Position numbers and translations under genes: made by a program. From Blasia pusilla (taxonomy: Eukaryota; Marchantiophyta; Marchantiopsida; Blasiales): a DNA stretch of 64,000 bases. Numbering within the stretch: the stretch's first letter is position 1; each line of letters begins with the position of its first letter. The stretch spans positions 38,936,001 through 39,000,000 of the forward strand of contig CM114272.1 of the NCBI GenBank assembly GCA_050084515.1, written 5' to 3'. Below the pieces are notes generated by a model. The model was not told the origin of the DNA. It did not search any database and worked only from the letters and a program-made list of their open reading frames with translations. Below are positions 20,175-30,199 of this stretch, one piece after another.

Positions 20175-21160
20175 ATCTAACGGGTTGGGAATCCGAAATG
20201 GCAATCCGACAGGTAGTAGGAATCTTGCACATCTTAGACAAGAAAAGAAGCCTACAACTGGTTGGATGAATGAAGGGGAACGAGCCAAAAGTCAAGAAGC
20301 CCGCCACAATGCGTCAGAAGTTGGTCTCACCGGGATAGAGTCCGATCACTCAAGTAGTCAACCTGTCGGAATCCGATAGGTTGCCTGGAAATGGTTAAAA
20401 AGTTGCAGTGGGCAAAAAGCAAAAAGTCAGAATCATACGGGTTGCAGAATTGTAATTATGAGTAGCTAAAAGAACACAATCCACAAGTCCAAAAACATAT
20501 TCCCGAAAACTTTTACAAACACCATTATGGGTTGAAAAAATCTCGTCCTTTATTACCTCCGAAGGAACCTCGGAAATGTACATTGAACCTAGTCTATGAT
20601 TTCTTCAGCCTCGTCATCTACAAATTTACTCCTAACTCTCCTCGGTGACAGTACCAAAGGAATGTCTTGGGATTCAAGTGGCTCCTCTGGCCGATTGTAG
20701 ACGGGGATCGAAAATGTTGGCGAATTCGAGAGCCTTGGCCCCCCCCAAGGTACACCATAACGGTCCCATGTAACCTGTCTCGAGTCCCACCGCCTTCCTT
20801 GGCAGTATACCTTGTACGCTCTGCAATGTGACACCCATCCAATATCAATATTTGCTCCGTCCCTAGTAATACCACTATGGCAACCGCACAGGTAGAAGGA
20901 ATCCAACACGTCTGAGAGAAGAAAAGAAGCCTACGCCTGCCTTTACGAGTTGAGGGGAAGGTGCCAAGGGAAGAAGCCCGCCAGACTGCATGATCCGAAA
21001 GGGTCCGATCAGGCAACCTGTTGGAATCAGACAGGTTGCCTGGAGGTGGTAAAAAGGGTCCAGTGGTCAAAAAGCGAAAAGTTGCAAGGAGGAGAAATCC
21101 GACGGGTTGCTGTGGTCATAAAGTGAAAATTTGCAAGCAGGAGAAATCCGACGGGTTGCA
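20175..21160. repeat. Palindrome units and a local duplication in the T1 left part
   Basis: Palindrome-family units lie near 20360-20386 (caacctgtcggaatccgata and partner), 20430, 21010, 21090 and 21145; the last two share the right half-unit gaaatccgacgggttgc. Segment 20200-20310 is a diverged copy of 20875-20990 (shared agaagaaaagaagcctac), so the 5' part of the last exon has been duplicated. Confidence 0.6.
20589..20909 (-). pseudogene. C-terminal exon with a motif-I-like SAM-binding segment (T1)
   Basis: Reads MLDSFYLCGCHSGITRDG, CRAYKVYCQGRRWDSRQVTW, RYGVPWGGPRL and a proline-rich tail ending in DDEAEEIID and a stop. The start resembles a methyltransferase motif I (LDxFxxxG). The charged tail parallels that of the neighbouring exon ending in ELSDDDE. 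A diverged copy of this exon lies at 55330-55578. It may be the C terminus of a second, paralogous methyltransferase-like gene. Confidence 0.35.
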
Positions 21161-21383
21161 AAGTAGAAGACCGTGGAGTACATAGACGATCACATTCGAA
21201 AAGAAAAAATGATCAGCAAACATTTACAAGCACCAACATCGATCGAAAAAATCTTTCGCTTTATATCATCCGAAAAAGCTCTGAATCAGACATTTGATCT
21301 ATTCTATGAAATCTTTTGCCAAATTATCAAAAACTCCCTACTCCAAACGCCGGTCAATAAGCGGGTCGTTGAGTTCTTTGAAC

Positions 21384-21830
21384 TCACTCGTCATCGTCCG
21401 AGAGCTCTTGCAAAATCACTTTCGGCCTTGCCCTCCCGATTTTGGGAATCATTGGAAGTGACGATGGAGTCACTACCAAGGGTGGCTCTGGAACCGGAGC
21501 TCTCGGCTTCGGTGGAGAGTTGTATGCCCCAACAAGCCTTTCAGATTCTCGCCTTTGCCTCCTTGCAAAGGTCAAACATTCCTTCCTTCCTCGAGGCGAG
21601 AATGTTCTCGCCACTCGCCAGCGCCTCGATACTCGCCCTGGAAGGCCCACTAAGTCGAACACCAAGTCACCCGGCCTTGAGCAGAGCTCGATGAGCGTTT
21701 GCATCAAGGCTGGCGACTTTTCCCTTCCTCCCAGAAGCGGGGTACTGTCTTGCATGTAAGTTCCCCGGGGGGAATTGTACAAACTATCTAAGTTGTACCC
21801 ATCGAGCATGGATCCACAGGATCCTGGATC
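21384..21830 (-). pseudogene. Methyltransferase-like exon with motif-I segment (T1)
   Basis: An acceptor (gtgtttag) precedes it at 21831. The exon reads YNSPRGTYMQDSTPLLGGRE, then EKSPALMQTLIELCSRPGDL followed by VFDL. In beta-class N6-adenine/N4-cytosine DNA methyltransferases the helix EKP..L...LI..S..GD.V.D.F.G lies C-terminal of the catalytic DPPY box, the order seen here (the catalytic-box exon is upstream at 22421-22851). The glycine motif after VFDL has decayed to VGLPG. A proline-rich, acidic tail ends ELSDDDE and a natural stop. Family assignment is by motif only; the substrate base is unknown. Confidence 0.45.
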
Positions 21831-21969
21831 CTAAACACTGAAATTGTGCTCGGGCGAACGGGCAAAGACACGAGGAGTGGTCCATCTCAGAATCAAAGAC
21901 GAAACAATGTCGAAACTAAAGAAGTCGCCTTGAGAAGATTTTCAATAATCGACTTTGGATCAACCTATC

Positions 21970-22340
21970 TGAGTCCGACGGGTTGTTTTGTCGGACCAAC
22001 CCGCCGGAACCCGGACGGGTTGCGATTGCTTTTGGTTTTCCAAGTTGATTTTGGTTTTCGGATGCAACCCGTCGGAAGGCGACGGGTTCTTCGCTCAGAC
22101 CAGCCCATGCTCGCCTGGAGCAACTCAACCTCGATAGCAACCCGCCGCTATTACACGGGTTGCATCCAAAAACCAAAATCAACTGCAACCCGTCGGGTTC
22201 CGACGGGTTGCAGGTACACCGAGGTTTTCCCTCTGTATGTGGGAAAGATGCAACCCGTCGGAAACCGACGGGTTGCTCTCACCGAGCATGGGCGCTCTAA
22301 AGCCCAAAGAACCCGTCGCCTTCCGACGGGTTGCTCACGG
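21970..22340. repeat. Palindrome array in a T1 intron
   Basis: About seven units of the 27-bp palindrome between the two methyltransferase-like exons. One unit near 22183 (gcaacccgtcgggttccgac and partner arm) is perfect apart from its centre, as is one near 22250 (gcaacccgtcggaaaccgac and partner). A half-diverged unit at 22068 and GC-rich relatives at 21975-22025 accompany them. Confidence 0.8.
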
Positions 22341-22420
22341 ACAAAAAAAACCCAGATTGACTCTCATTCTACACATCATTATAAGATAATTGAAATTATT
22401 GTATAGGAATTGAGCCTTAC

Positions 22421-22851
22421 CCGAATCAGACTCGTCGCTGATTGGAGTGGGTACTCGTTTTTTATGATCCACGATTGTGCCGTCCTCCACTTTAGCGACC
22501 TCTTGACGCACTGGAGGTTGAAGAGCTCGTCCTCGCTCCCTCCAGTCAACACCAAGAAGCAGCCCCTGTCACTCAGATAGGCGTCTACAAAGGAGAACAA
22601 AAGTGCAATGTGGTCATAAAAGAGCGGCAGATTCCACTCAGGTACCTCGTCCGCCGGATTTTCGCCCCAAAGTCGCAACCCCGAGGGCAGATCGGCGATC
22701 AAGAGATCCACCGCAACCTCTTCCACCACTCCATTCACCGTCCACGCAGCGTGCCCGTTTTGTTGGAGCTTCCGTCCCAGCGTTGTCAATTTTTCGATGG
22801 CAGTTGTCGACACTTGAAGCTGTTCAACTCATCCAGTAAAGAGGTGAACTG
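22421..22851 (-). pseudogene. Methyltransferase-like exon with catalytic-box-like motif (T1)
   Basis: Reads EKLTTLGRKLQQNGHAAW, then EEVAVDLLIADLPSGLRLWG, PLFYDHIALLFSFVDAYL, SDRGCFLVLTGGSEDELF and SLKWRTAQSWIIKNEYPL. The strand-loop DLLIADLPSG sits where amino-methyltransferases have (D/N)PP(Y/F); the following helix, GCFLVLTG strand and W-rich region agree with that fold. The proline-proline-aromatic core is altered to LPS, so activity is doubtful. A TGA lies near the exon start. A donor (gtaagg) follows at 22420, leading into an intron packed with palindromes. Confidence 0.5.
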
Positions 22852-22959
22852 AAGGAGGACGATTGTCCCGGTCATTGTTTGTCTATGTCTTCCCAAGGAT
22901 GATGGGCTGTATTCTCCTTGGGACAACCCGGGCACCTCTCGCTTCCGCTTCTCCCTAGT

Positions 22960-24107
22960 CTAGGGATGGCTTGTCGGGGTTTCTATGACCTCGGATTTTG
23001 GTGGCGTTTTCTTCTCCGAGGACCTCGTCCGACCCTCTCTCCCTGCTCGTCCGGACGATTCCGCCTCTGGCCTCTCATCTTCAGGCTCTCTTTGGGAAGT
23101 CTCGGCCTCTGAATTTTTCCCTCCCCTCGCCTTGCCTTTGAGACCCGCTGTGGATTTGTCTTTGGCTGTCCGGACCTTGGAAGCCAACTCAACTGTCTCG
23201 TGGGCCTGCTCTTCTGCATCTCCTCCGAAGAAGTCTTCAGGCTAGACGAAATTGGGGATGTCGTCTTGTCCTGAGGCCACTGCATCATGAAGCACTCGTA
23301 AGTCCTTATCCGTGATGTCTTCAGGGTCGTTGAAGTCGAGCCAAATGGGGCAATTCTCCACCTCCCAATCCGACATGTGCTGACCCATCTCCACGTCGTA
23401 TATGGAGAATGTCTTTGCATCCGGCGGGGAAGCCCACAATTTCAAGGCTACCGGTAATTTTCCCCACGTACCTGCGTTCTTACACTGGACGAGGTACTTG
23501 AATACCATCCGTTGGGCAGCTTTTAGTCAAACATTATCGGCCGTCTGCTCCTGTAGATCTTGCTTCTTCTTCGCTTGATCCCGTTTGTTACCCTCTACTT
23601 CTTCGTCAAGCTCTGCCTGAGGGAGGACGCAAACCTTGAACATGGTCTTGAATCCAGGGTTCTTGGTTGGCTTGTCCCGGATGTCGTCGAGCCAAACCTC
23701 GTAATCTCCAGAACTTTCAAGGTTTGCTTCCGCGCGAATGGGCTCTAATCTTTCGAGCTCCGCTTGCAGGCACCGCCCAAAGACGAACTCTCGATTACCC
23801 GCAACGCGTCCCAGAATGACCATTCGCATAGCCAATGCGAGATCACTGGATTGGACACACCCGAAGGATGGTGTGCCGCCCTCTTCTGGGCCTCTGAGCC
23901 TTCGAGATTGATTTTCATCAGTCGTATCCTCCTGAACTCGCTAATCCCGGATAACGCAAAACGATGCACGCAATCTAGCGACACTTTCTCCCCAATCCGA
24001 CCATGCGGATGTTCATCCCTCTTCCGCTCACGCTTGATAATCGCCTTGAGCTCCTTGTAGAACTCCGGACCAAGATCGGGGTTGAGAATGCTGATGTATC
24101 GCTGCAT
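22960..24107 (-). pseudogene. Middle exons of the T1 methyltransferase-like gene, unknown domain
   Basis: From 24107 the frame reads MQRYISILNPDLGPEFYKEL and VHRFALSGISEFRRIRLMKI. A one-base shift near 23850 moves the frame to MRMVILGRVAGNREFVFGR, ELERLEPIRAEANLESSGDY, YLVQCKNAGTWGKLPVAL and a Lys/Glu/Arg-rich end at 22960. Two in-frame stops interrupt this long frame: TGA at 23527-23529 and TAG at 23242-23244, each explicable by one C-to-T change from CGA or CAG. I do not recognise the domain; it links the ParB-like part to the methyltransferase-like part. Confidence 0.45.
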
Positions 24108-24185
24108 CTTGCTCGCCGTTTATTTCGTTGGCAAAGCAGATCTGGCAGCCTTGGATGAATTTGGCGCTCGAGATCAGATGAGTAC

Positions 24186-24444
24186 CTTCTCCCTCCGCTC
24201 CAGCTCCAGTGCAGCGCTTTTCTTCGCGGCCTGTATCTTCGACCAACAAAGGATGGTTATGGCTACATCTTGAGAAATAAACTTGTTTGCCCAAGTTTTC
24301 TTCTTAATCTGAGCACCCTTTGCAAGCATCTAATTGACGAGGGCATCGCCCAAGAACCCCTTGTACTCTCCCGGGTGCGTCGTAAGCACCTTCCTCACCC
24401 GATCCTGGATCCAATGGTGGGTGACATTCCCCTCCGATACAATC
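24186..24444 (-). pseudogene. Exon 3 of the T1 methyltransferase-like gene
   Basis: Bounded by a good acceptor (gtgcag at 24445-24450) and a donor (gtactc from 24185). Phase agrees with the upstream exon. It reads VTHHWIQDRVRKVLTTHPGE, FLGDALVN, a stop, then KKKTWANKFISQDVAITIL and LELERREK. The TAG at 24330-24332 stands where CAG (Gln) would fit. Fold unknown; alpha-helical in appearance. Confidence 0.5.
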
Positions 24445-24454
24445 CTGCACATCC

Positions 24455-25145
24455 AAACTCAACCCGTCAGGAAATTACATGGGTTCTCGAACCCGTCGGA
24501 CTCGACGGTCGGTAAATCCACTTCAGGGTCGGATTCTAGCAACAAGCTAAATGATGCAACCCGTCGGAGTCCGACGGCTTCCATTCAGATTTGCTAATGA
24601 CAGGTAAGCAACTCGTCGCACTCCGACGGGTTGCTGGACTGGACGCTTTTTCGGATGTTTTTTTAAGATTGCAACTCGTCGGACTCCGACGGGTTGCTGG
24701 ACTGCACGCTTTTTTGGATGTTTTTTTAAGATTGCTACTCGTCGGACTCCGACGACTTGTTTGATTGAACATAGATTTAACTAGTTTTTGGCCCAAAGCA
24801 AACCGTCAGAGTCCGACGGTTTGCTTTGGGCCAAAAACTACTTGAATCTATGTTCAATCAAACAAGTCGTCGAAGTCCGACGAGTTGCACTCTTCAAAAA
24901 ACATCCTTACAAGGCGGCCTGTCGAGCAACCCGTCGGACTCCGACGGTTTGCTTTGGGCCAAAAACTAGTTAAATCTATGTTCCATCAAACAAGTCGTCG
25001 GAGTCCGACGAGTTGCAATCTTAAAAAAACATCCGGAAAAGCGTGCAGTCTAGCAACCCGTCGGAGTCCGACGAGTTGCTTTCTGCCTAAACAAACCTAA
25101 CCCATTCATCAATCGAGCAACTCGGCGGAGTCCAACGAGTTGCGA
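24455..25145. repeat. Palindrome array with long inverted repeat, in a T1 intron
   Basis: Nine to ten units of the 27-bp palindrome fill the intron between exons 2 and 3. A 59-bp near-perfect palindrome at 24782-24840 (centre 24811) is embedded in a larger inverted repeat with ~95-bp arms (24716-24810 and 24812-24906), parts of which recur again at 24948-25080. Some units vary in both arms together: GCAAACCGTC pairs with GACGGTTTGC at 24798-24824. Confidence 0.85.
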
Positions 25146-25164
25146 AAGTGTTAAAGATACTCAC

Positions 25165-25637
25165 GTGTTCATGGCATGCATTGTCATCTCCACCGTCGCC
25201 ATGTGATGAGGGTATGGGTGAAGGACCACTGCCTTCACGCAGAAATGTGCCTCCCATGAGTTGGGGCGCTCCTCCGCAAACTTGGTCCACGCCATGAACC
25301 TGTGATTTCCATCCCAGATGAAGAAATGCAGATTCCTCATCCAGCTGAATTCCGTGCCCTCAACTTGCCTTCTGAAGTCCTGGTCTCGCATCCTCCAGAA
25401 TGTGTCGAGATTTTCCAAGTCCTCCTCGGTAACCAGAGCTTGGGTTCCATGCTTGTCATAAGGCTGAACATAGAAGGGAGGAAAGCTGTCCACGTAGGAT
25501 GTTGTCGCCGCCGATTGTTTTAGCTTTGCGATGTCCTCCTCGGACTGTATTTCGCGGATGTATTCCATTGTCCTTAATCGGCAGAGTGGAGTCCTTGGGG
25601 CATTGTGGCCCTCCATGAGTGCCATCTGCTTTACCAC
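25165..25637 (-). pseudogene. ParB-like (GNHR) exon of the T1 methyltransferase-like gene
   Basis: Exon 2, from an acceptor (ctgacag) at 25638-25644 to a donor (gtgagt) from 25164, uninterrupted. It reads YIREIQSEEDIAKLKQSAAT, EEDLENLDTFWRMRDQDFRR, then FFIWDGNHRFMAWTKFAEE and FCVKAVVLHPYPHHMATVEM. The D-G-N-H-R segment flanked by hydrophobic strands is the signature of the ParB/sulfiredoxin-like fold, whose members bind DNA or phosphates. Fusions of ParB-like domains with DNA methyltransferases are familiar from phages and bacteria. A nuclease, binding or purely structural role cannot be told apart here. Confidence 0.5.
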
Positions 25638-25727
25638 CTGTCAGAACCGGGACAAGAGGAATAAGCTACACTGAAATCCCAATGAATTGCAATTCACATA
25701 ATTAAAAAAACCCAGAATCTCTCTTAC

Positions 25728-26357
25728 CCGCTCGAAAATGGAGTCGGTTTCTTGACCAGCTAACTTGTCTGAGATAGGGGCTGGCAAATCGACTGGGAAC
25801 TCGTCGATCCGATAGAGGTCGATGTCCTCCGCCGGGCTTGGAGTCGAGAATGACCGCTCTTTGGCTTCTTCGGCCATGTCCACCATCTCCACGCTGGCGG
25901 TCCTCATGACCTCGTCGTCATCGATTTGAACTGGTGTTGTTTCCACTATGTTGATTGTGTCCCCGGACTTCGTGGGGGACATTTCCCGCATCTCAACACT
26001 TGCGGTTGGACGGGCTGGGCTATCTTCAATGGCTATCGCTTTTTCCTGCCTCGCTTTAGCCAATTCTGCCCTCCTCACCGACGCGTCCAGACGCTTCTTT
26101 TCTCTCTTTTCGTCGGTGATCCTTTTCTTCAAGGCCTGCGACGTCTCGGCCTCTTCGTTCTGTTTATCTAGCGCCGCTTGAACACGTCTTGCCAGAAGCA
26201 CTTGGTTGTGCATCTCCGCTTCCCTTTCCCGCTCCTCGATTTCCTGCTGCCTAATTTCATTCGCCGAACGAGGCCCAGGAGAAGCTGACGCAGGAGTCCT
26301 AATGGACTTGGGAGTGAAGCTCCCATACTTGTTGGCTTGTGTTTTTTTCCTTGTCAT
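25728..26357 (-). pseudogene. Exon 1 of the T1 methyltransferase-like gene, coiled coil
   Basis: Starts at ATG 26357 (MTRKKTQANKYGSFTPKS); the longer frame upstream has no ATG. 210 codons, open throughout, ending at a donor (gtaagag) from 25727. Residues about 28-100 form a charged coiled coil (IRQQEIEEREREAEMHNQ, KKRITDEKREKKRLDASVRR). The acidic second half ends LAGQETDSIFER. A TATA box on the minus strand lies 280 bp upstream. The basic start could be a nuclear-localisation signal. The exon is intact, but later exons carry stops. Confidence 0.55.
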
Positions 26358-26630
26358 TTTTTCCGGAAATGCCTCCACCTATGTCCACGACGAATCCCTT
26401 GATCAGTCGCCTTGCTGATGTCGAGATGGGAGCTCGTCTCGCCTTGATGGTTAGCTCGAATCGTCCCGATATCGCTCGGTCGAACCGTCTCGCTCTCGTT
26501 CCCTCCTATCGACTCGCGATGTGTCGCCGCGTGAAATGCCCCTTCGTATCTGATCAGCAGCTGTGCGGGAGAGTGAGGAGTGAGGAATGAAGATCGCAAA
26601 ATGAGAAACCGGAAATGAGCGATTTCTGCC

Positions 26631-27609
26631 CTATTTATACTTTTCTAGCCGTTGGGCTGACCGTTGGGTCCCGTCGTCCTTTCGACGGCGATGTGCCGGA
26701 TGTTACGGAAGTCCGGACGTGAAAAATCGCAACCCGTCGGAGTCCAACAGGTTTTGCGGCTCTGCCATCCTGGGTACGTCGCCACGTGCGTGAGCAACCC
26801 GTCGGAGACCGACGGGTTGAGCGCCTCCGTCGTCTTTAGAAAAGAACGCGAGGTACCCGCGCAAGCCGTCGGAGACCGACATGTTGCGCGCCTCCGCCAT
26901 CCTGCGAACGTTGCCACGTGCGCGAGCAACCCGTCGGAGACCGACGCGTTGAGCGCCTCCGTCGTCTTCGGAAAACAACGCGAGGTACCCGCGCAAGCCG
27001 TCGGAGACCGATATGTTGCGCGCCTCCGCCGTGTTTGGGACGGGAACGGGACGTATTTTGGGCAATCCGTCAGAGATTGTTGGGTTGCACGCTTCCCTCA
27101 TCAAGGGTTAGGAACGATGGCTTCCCATGCAAGTCGTTGGAGTCTGGCTGGCTGCACCACAAGGCGAGGCCCTTGCGCAACCCGTTGGACGGCGACGGGT
27201 TGCACGCCTCGCCGTCTTTGGGCTAAAAGGCGAGGCACCCGCGGAACTCGTTGGGAACAGACGGTTTGCACGCCTCCGGCATCTTTGAGCAAGAAGGAGC
27301 GGTATCCCAGCAAGTCGTCGGAGAGCGACGGGTTGCTCGCTTCGACAATGTTTAGCAGAAGCGTGCAACCCGTCCGATGCCGACGGGTTGCAGGCTTCGG
27401 TAAGCTTCGGGTAATTTCTAAGTTACCAGGACTCCGACGGGTTCCAAGTGTGATGCACAACCCTCTGCTTCCCAAATCCGGTAACATATTGCAACAGAAT
27501 TGAATGTGTTCTGAATGGTGGATCCATTGTGTCGACAATGTCCCCACCGAATTCATCTTGTCGGTAAAAATCATCGGGAGTATCTGCATTTCCTTTTCAC
27601 TATAAATTA
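26631..27609. promoter_or_regulatory. Bidirectional promoter region of T1 with palindrome array
   Basis: TATAAATAG on the minus strand (26631-26639) faces the methyltransferase-like gene and TATAAATTA on the plus strand (27601-27609) faces the transposase gene. Between them, from 26725 to 27450, lie about 12 palindrome units, GC-rich, some tandemly duplicated (a ~135-bp unit starting at 26792 and again at 26927). A long open frame on the plus strand here is a by-product of the repeats. An (attctc)n run follows at 27613-27642. The layout suggests the palindromes are operator-like sites controlling both genes. Confidence 0.65.
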
Positions 27610-27663
27610 AATATTCTCATTCTCATTCTCATTCTCGTCTCCTCCCGTAGGAGTCTTCTTGGA

Positions 27664-29660
27664 ATGGATAATTATATTAAGCTCACTTGTGGCAGTCATC
27701 TGGTGGCCCTTCCTCAATCAGAAATCATTCTACCCCAAGCTCGTGAGTCTTTCGTAGCAGTGGATGAAAATTTTCTGTCTGCTCGATTTCTTCTTCAATT
27801 GGAACCATCTTTGTATCCAAAGATGTTAGGTGGAAAATCAGAAGACATAATAGGTGAGACGGTCCAGCCAAAGTGACCTCGCACCGTAAAGTATGGAATC
27901 TCCACCAGCAAATGGTCAATACAGAGTTTACGGCCCGCCCCGACTGAATTCGTCTGTTTCCCAAGTAGACGGTCTAGAATTTCCTAGTGCTCCGAGCTCA
28001 CGTTTGGAACTCCAAGCTCTGCAGATCCGGCCGACTCCAACTTCGCACACTCGTAACAATGTTGTTCTTCTGAAGAGATTCCGGATGTTATCAACTCGGC
28101 GGATCTGGCGGACACCAATCGGGCCTGTGGTCCGCCTACTTCTTCTCTTGCGAGTATCAGGCAATAGTTTGCTTTCGTCTCGCCCTTGAAAATGTTCAAG
28201 CACATTCTGTCGTCGACAAGTCGCCGCCCACGCACGATGGTAATTGCATTTTTGAGTTGCCTCCACTTGCCGCCCGCTCAAAAGAAGGATGGAGGACGCT
28301 CAAGGGTATGGACAGAAAGTCTAATTGTCATCGATGGTGTAGGCTTCAACGGACCAGTGCTTCCATCCCGAGATGGTCCTGGATTATCTCCCGCCGCCAA
28401 TGCGTGGGAGCCTTGGAGTGTAGAAGTCCAAAGATGCCCGTATCTAGAGCGCAACGGGCGAGTCAATACGCCGCAATTCCCCCAAGAATGCAGAAACTCC
28501 ATACGCAGGTGGGTGCCACAATACCGTCGGGAGGCCATCGATGTCCTCATTGTCAGGCATCGCCCTTCTGCGTTGGAGCGTGTCCTGCAGACATATTTTT
28601 CATTGTCCATGACTTGGGCTCCACGTCAGAGTATACAAGGCTGGCAGTTCATGTTGGCTCCCACACTCATCCTATGACCGATGCAATTCAAAGACACATC
28701 AAGGAGGATGTGGCGAAGAAAGTAGCCGAGGTCTTCAGAAACTCTCCGAGTTCAAAGCCCGGGGTGATCAAGCTCCCAACGGCATCACAAATTTGTGAAC
28801 AATTTCTTGGAATCCCTGGACAGGGCGAGATCACGGCGGTTGAGGAGAAACAACTCTGGGAAAATCTCGCATTTCTCGCTGATCTTGAATACTTCCGAAT
28901 TTGTCGCGTCGATACGAAGTTCGGATGGAAAGACGGCGAAATGGATGCCATTGCGTAATCAAGGCCAAGTCCAGATTTCCATTCATTCAGAGATGGCAGT
29001 TCATGGGCCAAGGAGGCGAGGGATCCAGGGCCTATGTCTTCAAAATGTCAACCACAGGTTCCTCGAGTGGCCTCGATCTTATAGATCGAATGAGGGAAGG
29101 GGAAGATCTTTACGGAGCTCGGTCGCTTTGATATTTGCTCAGAGTCTTTGAACGGATGGTTGACAATGGGTGCTCACGTTTATGACCATGTGGAGAAGGG
29201 ACTCAAAACTATATTTGTGTGTGAAGTAAAGCGTAAGACGTTGGCGGTTTGAAGATGTCTTTGGTTACTCTTATTGGAGGTGGTGAAGGATAACAAAAGG
29301 CCACCTCCGGAAATTTATGGGTTCATGGCGGACAATGCACATCCTGGGTGGATTGCTATCCGGGAAGTGTTCGGGGTGAGAGGTTCAACCGAGAGGGAAA
29401 GGTCGGATGCTTTCCATTGGCAACAATCTGTGACCCAGTACACCAAATCTTGCATCAAGGAGAATAAGAGGACAGAGCATGTCACTCTACCCAACGCCGC
29501 AAGGACAACAAAACCTTGAAGCAGGCCATGGACTGCCAGGAAGAACTTCATGGGTGGTGGAGGAAGCATGCGATTGAGGGGAAGTACAAAGAGTTGTGCT
29601 CTTGGTTGAGTTAGTGGACTGTACGTATGAGACAATGGGGAAACTTCATGCGGCAGGTGA
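27664..29660 (+). pseudogene. MULE transposase of T1: N-terminal zinc finger and DDE core
   Basis: First ATG at 27664 (MDNYIKLTCGSHLVALPQSE), 55 bp after the TATA box. A Ser/Asp-rich linker follows. Then comes a zinc-finger segment CPHCQASPFC...EYTRLAVHVGSHTHP (about 28540-28680), resembling the WRKY-GCM1 finger, and DAIQRHIKEDVAKKVAEVF. The catalytic-core segment FMADNAHPGWIAIREVFG (about 29321-29375) has the position and pattern of the second Asp region of MULE transposases (D...AI..VF), followed by DAFHWQQSVTQYTK. Several frame changes and stops (for example at 28957) show decay. A donor (cag|gtgagt) near 29657 ends this part. Confidence 0.65.
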
Positions 29661-29774
29661 GTTCACTATTTTGTCTTGTCAAGCTCACGCTGAGAATTGT
29701 TTGTAAAGTTGTAGCTCAGGGTGAGAAGCATGGGAATTATATGGATTTCAAACCCAAGAAACCAAGCAAGCTGT

Positions 29775-30110
29775 CGGATGCGACGGGTTGCCCGAGTGTG
29801 CAACCCGACGGAAACCAACGGGTTGCCCGAGTGTGCAACTCGACGGAAACCGACGGGTTGCCCGAGTGTGCAACCCGACGGAAACCGACGGGTTGCCCGA
29901 GTGTGCAACCCGACGGAAACCGACGGGTTGCATCCAGATGTTTGGTGTCGTCCCGAGTGTGCAACCATTCGGGATCCGACGGGTCACAGAGTCGTTCATG
30001 GGATGCCTCGGCCTTGCAACCCGTCAGGTTTCGACGGGTTGCAGTAGGTGGGTTTAAGGTTACAACACGTCGGGACTCGACGGGTCGCAGAGTCGTCTGG
30101 TTCCAACAGG
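29775..30110. repeat. Palindrome array in the transposase intron of T1
   Basis: About eight units. Four near-identical units between about 29790 and 29932 are joined by the spacer cccgagtgt, with arms gcaacccgacgg and ccgacgggttgc; others near 29962, 30017 and 30063. The homologous intron in copies M1 and M2 also holds palindromes, but with different sequences and numbers. Confidence 0.8.
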
Positions 30111-30199
30111 TCACTTATTTCTTTGACTCCTGGGTTATTTTCGTTCCCTTCTAAAATTGCCGTCATTGCACGGATTGAACGTTCATGAAAATGCCCTCT

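Noticed and set aside
24455-25145. CRISPR-like array of palindromic repeats
   Set aside because: Repeats are palindromes with unequal, non-unique spacers, occur in introns of a eukaryotic gene, and there are no cas genes.
26664-27503. Open frame of 279 codons on the plus strand
   Set aside because: It is a translation of the GC-rich palindrome array (repeated CAA-CCC-GTC blocks) inside the bidirectional promoter; no domain, and the opposite strand is equally open.
29627-30154. Open frames of 60-175 codons on both strands over the intron array
   Set aside because: They consist of the palindrome repeat read in different frames; a splice donor starts the intron at about 29657.
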